In this document: in pieces, positions 53,665 to 63,000 of the stretch
Layout of the letters: each line of letters opens with the position of its first letter
How positions within the stretch are numbered: position 1 is the stretch's first letter
NCBI GenBank assembly: GCA_021371965.1
Contig: JAJFVE010000113.1
Coordinates: 1 to 64,000 of the forward strand
Length of the DNA stretch: 64,000 bases
Source: Planctomycetaceae bacterium
GTDB taxonomy: Bacteria; Planctomycetota; Phycisphaerae; SM23-33
Direction: 5' to 3'
Notes under the pieces: generated by a model
What the model was told of the DNA's origin: nothing
Databases searched by the model: none
Seen by the model: the letters and a program-made list of their open reading frames with translations, nothing else
Made by a program: the position numbers and the translations under genes

Positions 53665-54457
53665 CCGCCGCACCAACACGCTGGTCATCCGTACGCCCGA
53701 AGGGTACGCCTTTTCGTATCCGCTGGCCGGGCCGGCCGCCCGAATGCTCGCGTGGTTCATCGACCTGTTTGTCGAGATCGGGCTCTACATTGTCCTCTCG
53801 ATGTTGCTCAGCCCGCTGGCGCCGCTGCTGGGCGGGCTGATTAACGCCCTGTACGGTATCCTGGTCTTCCTGGTGGGCATCGGGTACGGCGTGGTGCTCG
53901 AGTGGCGATGGGGCGGGCAGACCCTGGGCAAGAAGGCCCTGGGCCTGCGCGTCATGGACAACCAGGCCATGCCCCTGACCTTCAGCCAGGTGCTGATCCG
54001 CAACCTGCTGCGCCCCGTCGACTCGATACCGGCGATGTATCTCGTCGGCGGGCTGTCGATGCTCCTGAGCCGCCACGGCCAGCGCCTCGGCGATCTGGCC
54101 GGCGGAACGGTCGTCGTGGCCTCCCCGCGGACGTACGAACCGGACCTGAGCGTCGTACTGGCCGAAGACAAGTTCAACTCCTTCCGCGCCTGGCCCATCC
54201 TCGAAGCCCGCCTGCGCCACAAGATCTCCGCCGATGAGGCGCGCCTGGCTGCCGAGGCCATGCTCCGCCGCGAAACCCTCCACGCCGACAACCGGCTGCA
54301 GGTCTTCACCGAATTGGCCGACCACTTCCAGTCGCTCTCCTCCTTTCCCCAGGAAGCCACCGACGGCCTGTCGAGCGAGCAGTTCGTCCGCAACGTCGTC
54401 GACAGCCTCTATCGCCCGATGGTGCAGAAGGCAAAGAACGCCAAGGCGCCGGCCTGA
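53657..54457 (+). CDS. RDD-family membrane protein
   Basis: The 266-residue protein carries the RDD domain (about 25-150). The conserved Arg and Asp residues are in AARMLAWFIDLF, GGQTLGKKALGLRV and RNLLRPVDSIP, followed by a helical cytoplasmic tail. RDD proteins are small integral membrane proteins, some of them ion exchangers. The gene overlaps SpoIIM by 8 bases and closes the operon. Confidence 0.9.
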   Translation: MASRRTNTLVIRTPEGYAFSYPLAGPAARMLAWFIDLFVEIGLYIVLSMLLSPLAPLLGGLINALYGILVFLVGIGYGVVLEWRWGGQTLGKKALGLRVMDNQAMPLTFSQVLIRNLLRPVDSIPAMYLVGGLSMLLSRHGQRLGDLAGGTVVVASPRTYEPDLSVVLAEDKFNSFRAWPILEARLRHKISADEARLAAEAMLRRETLHADNRLQVFTELADHFQSLSSFPQEATDGLSSEQFVRNVVDSLYRPMVQKAKNAKAPA

Positions 54458-54514
54458 GCTTCGCCCCTTCACGAAAACTGGAAATTGGAAATCGAAAGGG
54501 AGTACAGTGGCGGC

Positions 54515-55447
54515 ATGGCTCGCCCGAAGATCACCTTTATCCTCGGCTGCACCGCCAGCGGCAAGGGCTCGCTGGGGCGCGAGCTGGCGCGCCGAAGCGG
54601 CGGGCACATCATCAGCGTCGACTCGATGAAGGTCTACCGCCGCATGGACATCGGCACGGCCAAGCCCCCTGCCGCCGTGCGGGCGGCCATCCCCCACCAC
54701 TGCATCGATCTCGTCGAGCCAAGCGAGAGCTTCTCGGTCGCGCAGTATCTCGACCATGCCGATGCGGCCGTCGCCGGCATCGCCGCTGCGGGCCGGCCGA
54801 TCCTGGCCGTCGGCGGCACGAGCCTGTACATCAAGGCCCTGTCAGAAGGGCTCTTTGAAGGCGCGTCGGCCGACGCCGGTGTCCGCGGCGAGTTGCTTGC
54901 CCGTGCGGCCGTCGAGGGCCTCGCTGCCCTGCACGTGGAGCTGGCAGCTGTAGACCCGGAGGCGGCCGCGCGCATCCATCCTAACGATCAGCGCCGCATC
55001 GTGCGGGCGCTGGAGGTGTATCGCGTCACGGGCAAGCCCATCAGCGCCCATCAGGAGCAGTGGGACGCCCCCGGCGGCGCGGCGCGGTACGAATGTACGT
55101 TCATCGGCCTGCGTCGCGACAAGGCCGACCAGGCCCGCCGCATCAACCTGAGGGCGAAGCTCATGATCGAAGCGGGTCTGCGCGACGAGGTCGCCGCCCT
55201 GCTGGCCGAACCGGCCGGCCTGAGCATGCAGGCCGCCCAAGCCGTCGGATACGCCGAGATGATCGAGCACCTCCAGGGCCGATGCACCCTTGATGAGGCC
55301 GCCGAGCAGATCAAGATCAACACCCGCCGCCTGGCCAAAAAACAGCGTACCTGGCACCGCCGATGGGCCGCCGTCCAGTGGCTCGACGCCGCACCCGACG
55401 AAACGCCCGAGCATCTGGCGGACCGGGTTCTCGATAGTGCGGATTAG
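54515..55447 (+). CDS. miaA: tRNA dimethylallyltransferase
   Basis: The 310-residue enzyme adds a dimethylallyl group to A37 of tRNAs reading UNN codons. It has a P-loop GCTASGKGSLG (11-21), the DSMKVYRRMDIGTAKP block, a VGGTSLYIKAL block, RRIVRALEVYRVTGKPIS and a C-terminal KKQRTWHRRW. The residue after the P-loop lysine is glycine where the family has serine or threonine, an oddity that may weaken nucleotide binding. Alternatively the neighbouring serine may substitute. ATG 54515 has a TACAGT 6 bases upstream that could be a -10 element. Confidence 0.93.
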   Translation: MARPKITFILGCTASGKGSLGRELARRSGGHIISVDSMKVYRRMDIGTAKPPAAVRAAIPHHCIDLVEPSESFSVAQYLDHADAAVAGIAAAGRPILAVGGTSLYIKALSEGLFEGASADAGVRGELLARAAVEGLAALHVELAAVDPEAAARIHPNDQRRIVRALEVYRVTGKPISAHQEQWDAPGGAARYECTFIGLRRDKADQARRINLRAKLMIEAGLRDEVAALLAEPAGLSMQAAQAVGYAEMIEHLQGRCTLDEAAEQIKINTRRLAKKQRTWHRRWAAVQWLDAAPDETPEHLADRVLDSAD

Positions 55448-55525
55448 ATCAACGAAACGGGCAAGGTCCTGGACAAACGAACCTTTCTGCCGCCAAAGAA
55501 GTAGTCGCGATCTCAGAAGCCGGCG

Positions 55526-56989
55526 CTACTGCCTTTCGATCTTGAAGGAGTCGATGCGCGTCAGATCGGTGCCCCACCAGAAGTTGGGGTGGATCACCAG
55601 GCGGATGTTCTTGCCGCCGCCGATCTTGACCTTCTCGATCTTGAACTCGGTTGAATCGGGTCTTCCGTGGCCGTCGCCGGCCTGGCCCTTGCCCAACAGC
55701 ACGCCAGTCTCGCCGCCCTCGGCGATTTCGATCTTCCACGTGATCCCGTCGCACTTGACGTAGTTGTTGACGACCTGCAGGTCCGTCACTTTGCCCGAGA
55801 GGGTGTAGACGCCCGAGGCCGGCACAGTGTATGTGACAGCGACCGCGTGGTGGCCGTTCTTCTCGACGTACGGATGCATCAGCACGCAGTTGGCCCGCTT
55901 GTTGCCCCAGATGCCTTCGTAGCGGCCGTCCCAGTCGGTGTGGAAGATCCATCCTTCCGAATCAATCAGGTCCGGCAGCGAAGAGGCGATCGGGCCGGTG
56001 ACTTTGCCCTGGTGCCCGGCCGGCGAGTTCGGGTCGCGGATTCCGTTCTTTCGCTGGTCGTCGGGCATGGTCCAGGTCGGCAGGTCCAGGCGATTGTAGC
56101 GGTGGGTGGGGTCGGCCAACATGAACCAGAAGCCCCACGCATCGTCGTCGGTGTTGGGCTTGGCGTCGGGTCCGTCACCTTTGGGGTCCAGCACGATGGC
56201 GGCCGTGAGTTCGGCCTTGGCTGCGGCGGGCTTGTCCTTCCATCCCTCGACGGCCTGCTCGGCGGGCGTGGCGGTCTTGACCACCGGCACGGCGGCGAGG
56301 ATTTCCGGTTGGGGCGGGGCGTCTTTGCCGGTCAGCGCCTTGTAGACCGTCACGGCGATAGTGGCATAGCCGCGCTCAGTGGGGAAGACGCCGTCCATTC
56401 CGATCATGTCGGCCTTGCCCTTGATGGGCGTGTGCGTGTCGATCAACGGGACGGCGGTCTCCTCGGCCACCTTTCGCACCGCCGGCACGACGTGGTTGTT
56501 GAGCGTGTCGGCCACGATCCCGAAGTAGCACTCGTCCATCGCCGGGATCGGCAGGCAGATGTAGAGCTTGGGCTTGGAGGCGACCTTCGTCTGCAGGCGG
56601 GCGATGAGTTCCTTGTAGTCGGCCAGGAAGGCCTTCTCGTTCCACTCGCCCTTGCGACTGGCGGCGTGGTCGTACATCAGGATCATGACGTTGGGCTGCC
56701 ACTGGCAGGCATGGGCCATCTCGTAGCGCCGCCAGATCGAGCGGATGTTCGAGCGGATGATGCCCGTGCCGTTTGCGGCGAAGGCCTTCACCTCGTATCC
56801 CTCGCCCAGCAGCTTGCCCAGCCGGTCAGGCCAGTGCGGCTGCGTCGAGATCGAGTCGCCCAGGACGGCGATCTTGATTTTCGGACCGACCGGCGCCTGG
56901 GCCTGGCCCGAGGCAATGCTGCTCCAAATCGCCATCACGGTGATCGCCGCAAATAAGACTCGCCCGGTCCCGAACCTGGGATAGTCCAT
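55526..56989 (-). CDS. Secreted SGNH-hydrolase-like protein with altered catalytic residues
   Basis: The 487-residue protein has a signal peptide of about 30 residues. Block I is intact (VLGDSIS, with the nucleophile serine). Block III reads YDHAAS and not GxND. Block V reads DGVFPTERGY where the family has DxxHP, so the catalytic histidine is replaced by phenylalanine. The C-terminal half (about 240-487) is a beta-rich domain, possibly sugar-binding. It may be a pseudoenzyme or use different chemistry. ATG 56989 is chosen because AGGAG lies 7 bases upstream. It is followed on the same strand by the right-hand giant's end at 57052, after 62 bases. Confidence 0.8.
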   Translation of the reverse strand: MDYPRFGTGRVLFAAITVMAIWSSIASGQAQAPVGPKIKIAVLGDSISTQPHWPDRLGKLLGEGYEVKAFAANGTGIIRSNIRSIWRRYEMAHACQWQPNVMILMYDHAASRKGEWNEKAFLADYKELIARLQTKVASKPKLYICLPIPAMDECYFGIVADTLNNHVVPAVRKVAEETAVPLIDTHTPIKGKADMIGMDGVFPTERGYATIAVTVYKALTGKDAPPQPEILAAVPVVKTATPAEQAVEGWKDKPAAAKAELTAAIVLDPKGDGPDAKPNTDDDAWGFWFMLADPTHRYNRLDLPTWTMPDDQRKNGIRDPNSPAGHQGKVTGPIASSLPDLIDSEGWIFHTDWDGRYEGIWGNKRANCVLMHPYVEKNGHHAVAVTYTVPASGVYTLSGKVTDLQVVNNYVKCDGITWKIEIAEGGETGVLLGKGQAGDGHGRPDSTEFKIEKVKIGGGKNIRLVIHPNFWWGTDLTRIDSFKIERQ

Positions 56990-57051
56990 CTCGCTCTCCT
57001 GCAACCTAGTGAAGCCCTTTGTGCTTCAACCTCACGGCAGAGCGAAAGTTC

Positions 57052-60000
57052 TTATAGTTGTCGGGCCTTGCGCTGGGGCAGGTAGCGGGCCGCCTCGGCC
57101 AGGGCGGCGACTACAGCCGTCAGCACCAAGGCGGGCACCAGGCCCCAGAGCACCCATCCGGCGACGGCCAGAACCGCGTAGGACACGATCCGCGCGGCAC
57201 TGCCGGCCGAGGGTCCGCTGCGCTGCACGTGGCGCCAGATCCGCAGCGCCAGCGCCAGCAGCGTCAGGAGGATGACCGCCCCGGCGGTCGATTCCCACAC
57301 GCCGGCGGTGGAGTCCTTGATGGCCCAGATGGTGACGCTGACGTCGCTGCCGCTGCCGGCGAAGTCTTTGGACACGCCGTCGGCGCGGGGCAGGCTCACC
57401 GGCAGAGAGAAGGTGCCCAGCGCCACGGCGGCCTGGGCGGGGATAGCGTCGCCGGCGCGTTCCGACGCGGGCCTATCGACCGGAGCGGGGCCCCCGCCGC
57501 CGGGTTGGCCGGCGACCGGGCCTCGCACGCCCAATGCCAACGGTTCGCCCGCTGCTCTTGCCTGCCCGCGCCCATCGTAAGCCCAGCTTCCATCAGAGGA
57601 CTGAGGCTGTTCCGGCCGCGGCGCCGCCGGCGGCGATTTGGCGCCCCCCTGCAAGTGGTACATCTCGCCCTTGCCCTTGCCGCCGGGCTTCTTGGCCAGG
57701 TCCTTGCCGTCGGACTGGCTGCGGGTGAGGCGGTTGAACTGCAGTTCATCCTGCTGCTGGCGGAGCTGGACGCGCTGTTTGGCGAAGTTCCGGCGACCTT
57801 CGTCTTCCAACTGCTTGGTGAGTTCCTTGAGGGCTTCTTCTTTTTTCTCATCGTCAATGCCGGCGCGCCCGCCGCCCTTGGCCTGTTCCTGGAGCTTGCG
57901 GCCTAGGGCTCGCTCGACGATCTCATTGCCGCCGGCGTCGTTCTTTTCCAGCTCGCCGGCGATGCGCCGCTGCTGCTCGTCGTTGGCGCGGGTGACGAAG
58001 TCGGCGGATCGGCCGAGCCATTCATTGGTCAGCGCGTCCGAGACTCCGCTGTTGCTGAGCGAGCCGTTGAGAAAGTTGTTAACGCCGGTGACGGCGGCGG
58101 CCTGCTCCTGCCGCTGCTGCCAGACCGTGTTCAGTCCGTACTGGGTGTTGGAGTCGTCGGTGAGCGTCCTTTCGAGGCGTTCGGCCTCGCGGCCCAGAGT
58201 CTCGCGGTTTTCGACGATGAACTGCCGCGCCTCTTCGCGACTCTTGTTCCATTTGTCATTCTGCAGGCGAATGTTGTCTGTCCAGGAGTTCGAGCCCGTG
58301 CCGTTGCCGGCGCTGGAGTATTCGTCTGCGTCGAGGAGGCGCTTGGTTTGTTTTCCCCGGGCGGCCACGCGGCTCACGAGTCGATACGCCTCTCCCCGTT
58401 TGGCCTGTTTCTCTTCGTCGTCGGTGGTGCCTCGCCTGGCCATTCCGCCGCCTTCGCTGTAGCGGTATCCGCGGGGCAGTTGCAGGTTCCACGTGGTCTG
58501 CTCGACGGGGATCCCGATAATGCGGATGCTCGGGGGCGTGATCTTGGTGATGCGCCCCAGCGACTCGCTGGCCCGCCCGGCCAGGTAGAGCTTGACCGAG
58601 TACGGCAGACCCGTCGCCGAGGTCTTGATCAGCGGGATGAGCGTTTCGCCGGCAGAGGCGCCCTCGGCGGCGGGCTTGACGGCCTTGCCGTCGACGTACG
58701 CGCTCCAGAGTTTCAACTCGGGGGGAACCTTGACGTGCAGGAACTGCTCGCTGCGGTTCTGCAGCATCAGCTCGACCTCATAGCGGCTGTTGCCCTCGAG
58801 GTCGATCGTCGTCGCGATGGCCATCAGATCGATGATGGCCGTGGTGCGTTTGGCGGGCTCGGCGGGCTTGAGCTTCAGGGCCAGCGTCCAGGTGTCGCTG
58901 AAGGCTTGGAAGACATACTGCAGCGACGCGTGGGCGGCCCCGAGCAGGTCGCGCTGCTGGCTGGCGGGCAGGGCCGACATTTCCGATGCCGACTCGACCG
59001 ACAACTCGTGGCGCGAGAGATTCTGCACGGCCACCACGCAGCGATACCCTTCCGGGGCGGCCGTGACCACGCGCGGCACCGTCAGGGCCGTCGTCTGGGC
59101 CGTGATGGGCGTGGCGAAGTTCACCGCCACGTCCAGCACGCCGGTGACTTCGTTGATCAGCGAGACGGTCCACCGCGTCCGCGCGCCGCCGGCGTCTTCG
59201 GTCTTGACGCTGCGCATGGCCGGGCAGGTGACGGCCGCCAGCGAGGCGTACTGCGAAGGCAGCGTGAAGCTGATGTGGTCGATCGGCGAGCCGCTGATGG
59301 CGTATCGCAGGCGGTAGGTGTACCAGGCGGCGGTTGGCTGCACGGTCACGCCGGCGACGACCTCGACGCTGGTTCGCGTGGGCTTGGCCCGCACGTCCAG
59401 GTCCAGGGCGATGGCCGGGCGGTCGTACTGGTAGGCGAACTGGGCGGCGCGGATGTCGTCGCTGCCCAGCCACCCATCCAGCACGCGGGCCGGCGGGGCG
59501 CTGGCGAGGTTCTCGCTGGTCAGGGTGTGCGCCTCGAGCGAGGCGGCCAGTTGCACCGCCAGGCGCCCGGTCTGCTCGGCCAGCGGCGCGCCGGCGGTAT
59601 CGAGCAGGGTGACCTTGGGCACGCTGAGGCGCCCCAGGCTCAGCGGGCTCTTTACCAGCACCAGCGCCAGGCTGGTGCTCGTGGCACCGCCGCGGAGGTT
59701 CACGTAAAGCCGCCGCCCCGCCGGCGCGGGCTCGACGTGGAAATCTTCCACCGCCGCCCCGGCCGCGCTGAGCAGCTCATACCCGTCGGGAAGGGCAAAC
59801 GAGGCCTCGAACAGCCGCCCGCGCCTGGCCGTCAGGTTCGCCTGCACCAGGAGCTGGCAGCGACGCGCGTCGATGCGGACAAGCTGGTTCACGACGGCCG
59901 CGGTCTGCGTTTCGCTACGGTGCAGCTTGAGCGTCAGGGCGAAGGGGCGGTACGGCCAGTAGTAGGACGAGACTTCGCGCGTGGCGTCGGCGGCGGTTTC

Positions 60001-63000
60001 GCCGCTGCGGCCGCCCTCGCCCAAGCCGCGTCGCCGCCCGCCCTCGACGCCGATCTCGGTGAGCGTAATGCCGCCGGCGACGCGCAGGGTCGCCGCGCCG
60101 CTTTCGCGCGCCACGTCGCCGGCCTGGGGCAGCGGCAGGGCGAAGGGCTTGTCCAGCGCCGGAAGCGCCGCGGCCCATTTGGCGGTCATCTCGTACGTCT
60201 TGGCCGCGGGGCGGTGCAGGCGCACCAGCACCACGTCGTAATTCTGGCCCTCGGTATTGGCCGTCGCGACGATGGCGAAGTCGCGCAGGTTTGCCCCGGT
60301 CAGGGTGGTCAGGCTCATGCCCGCCGGAACCAGCAGGCGGAACTGGTCGTAGTCGGTGGCGCTGAAGGTGAAGACCATCTGCGTGGCGCCGATGATGCCC
60401 CAGTGATTGAAGCTCACGTCGTGGTTGGCCGCGGCCGACAGAGTGCGGTCCACCGTTCCCCCGCCGGCCTTGGGGCTCCATCGCAGCGTCAGCGCGCGGG
60501 CCAGGCCCAGCGGAACGGTCCATTCGACACCGCCATCGGCCTTGCGGGTGGTGAGGCTGCCTTGGGCCTGGGGCACTTCGAGCACGAGGTCGTCGGCCGG
60601 CAGCGCTACCGTCATCACGCCCGCCGGAAGCGGCGGCAGCGTGAGGTTGACCGTCGGCCGCCCCGCCTGCGGCTTGGCGGTAGTGACCGCCGAGAGTTTC
60701 AGCGTGCCCTTGGCCGCGGCGGGCAGCGTCAGCATCATGCCCTTCTCGCCGGAGGAGATGGGCACGGGTTTGTCGTCGAGCGAAGCGGCCGTCAGGGCCA
60801 CGCCCTCGAACGGGATCGGCACGACCACCAGGCCCTTGCCCAGCGTTTGGGCCTGCGCGGTCAGCGTCAGCGTGAGCGTGTCGCCCTTGACGGCCGCGGC
60901 GTAACGCACGTCGGCCAGCCAGAGCTTGCCCGCGGCCGGGACCAGGTCGATGGCCTGGTCGGGATGGGCGGCGTTCCAGAGCTCGACGAACTTCGCATAC
61001 GAGACGAGAACTTTCTTGGCCTGGTCGGCCTTGGCCGCCTCGCCCTCGTAGGGGATGACCAGCGGGGCCACGACAGGCTTGCCGGCTTGAACAGGCGCAT
61101 TGTTGGCCTGGGCGTCGCCCGCGCGTGCGGACTGGGCCATCAACAACACCGCCGCCAGGAGCATCACGGCGCGGGCCAGCACAGGGATTGGCCGCGGGCG
61201 AACGGCGCGAAGGATGATCCGCACCAGGCCCACCGCCGGGTAGAAGACAATGAGCAGCATCGCGGCCCAGAACATTCCGTTCATGAACGGCGCCGCGTCC
61301 TGCCACCACACGGCTACGAGGCTGGCGCCGATGAGGATGGCGATGATGAACCTCGCCTTTTGCCGCGCCCGCGCATTGACGCGCAAGAGCCCGGCCAGGC
61401 CCGCCAGAACGAACCCCAGCAGCGCGAAGCTGTCGAGGCTCGACTCCTGCGTGATCCCCACCGCCAGCGGCAGCGGGTCGAGCGAGCTGAACGTGACGCG
61501 GTCGCCGTAGTCGCCGGTCTCTGAGAGCTCCACCGGCAGCGTGTACCTGCCCGCGACAACCAAGCCGCGGCCGTGGTCTAGAACAACCGAAGCCGGCAGA
61601 TCCGCCGGTTTCTGCGCTGGGGCCGATTCCTTCTTTGCGTCCTTGCGCATTGCTTGCGACTCCATCGAGACCTCGGCCGTTACTTCCCCGTCAGGCCGCT
61701 TGCTCGGAGCGTTGTAAGGTGAAGACGCGATGACGTTTGCTGAGACCCTCTTGAACCCGAAAGAGAGCTCTGTCATCTGCTGGTATGCCGGGGCGACGCT
61801 ATAGAGCCCGTCGCTAGTCATGTTGGAATCCTGGGCGGTAATGCAGAAGCCCGGGGCGGTCAGGACCGTCCATGAGACGGTGTTGATCTTCACGCCCGGC
61901 AGCGACGCCGCGGCCAAGGCGTGCATGTCGCCGGAGTTGCCCGTGGCGCCATAGACCACTTTTACCAGCGGGCTGCGAGATGAGCGCGGCAGGTGCACCA
62001 TGTAGTTGCCCGTCGTGTCGCGCTGCGGCTTGGACGGTTGCCCGTCGACGGTGATCGACCACAGCGTCGCGTTGGCGGGCAGTTGGATGCTGACAAACTG
62101 CAGGCCCGCGTTGACGAGCTTGAACAGCGCCTGCGTGCGCTGGTTGCCCTGGCTGTCGAGATACGTCGTCAGCTCGGCCGAGCCCGCCAGCGCCGCAGGG
62201 ATGGCGACGGTCTGGTACACGGTGGTCGAGACGTTCACCGCCGGCTCGGCGGCGCCGTTTTCAAATCGCCACGCCGCCAGCAGGCGGGCTGCCTTCTCGG
62301 GCAGAGAGGGCAGGTCGGCGCTATCGATGCCCCGCCCGGCGGCGTTGGCCTTGGCATCGACAGCGAGCTCTTCAGCCGCCTGAAGCGCCAGGTACTCGGT
62401 GACCTGGTCGGCTCCGTACGGCCGCACCAGCGGCAGGGCGAACCCCTTGACCGGCAGCGGGCGGCTGTACGTCACGTCCACGGCCACCTGTCCCGAGGCC
62501 TCGGCGTCCAGCGTGATCTTCCAGAGACTGTAGCCTTGGGGTACTTGCGATCTCTCTGATCCCTCCAGCGTCATAAACTTTTCTGCGGCATCTTCCTTCC
62601 TCAATCCAGCCTCGATGCGACGCTTGGCAGCGATTCGCCGGCCGGGGACTTCGATGGACACCTCTTCGCCAAGCGAATTGTCGACCAGCAGCGCCAGCTC
62701 AGCCGTGCGGGCGCGGGTGATGTTGTACGTCACGCGCCAGTGGCCGCGCATGTGTTCAGCCGTCAGCGAAACCAGGCCGACGGACTCGGCCGCCAGTCGC
62801 GCGGTGCGGCGGCTGATCGCCACTGCCACGTTTGCGGCCGGGGGCTGCTGGTCGTACGTCCAGGCAAGCTGCACATCGGAGCTCAGGCCCATCGAGGTCA
62901 TGCGTCCGACGTTGACGGCCTTGATGGCGTCCAGCACGGCGTCGGGCGCTGCGTCCAGATCGTCCGAGGTCGAAACGCTGACGACGCCGGAGACCTGGTC

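Noticed and set aside
58348..61524. A 1058-residue plus-strand frame opposite the giant minus-strand gene
   Set aside because: Antisense shadow in GC-rich sequence; the minus-strand frame has clear membrane helices and coiled coil, while this frame is arginine/glycine-rich with no domain.
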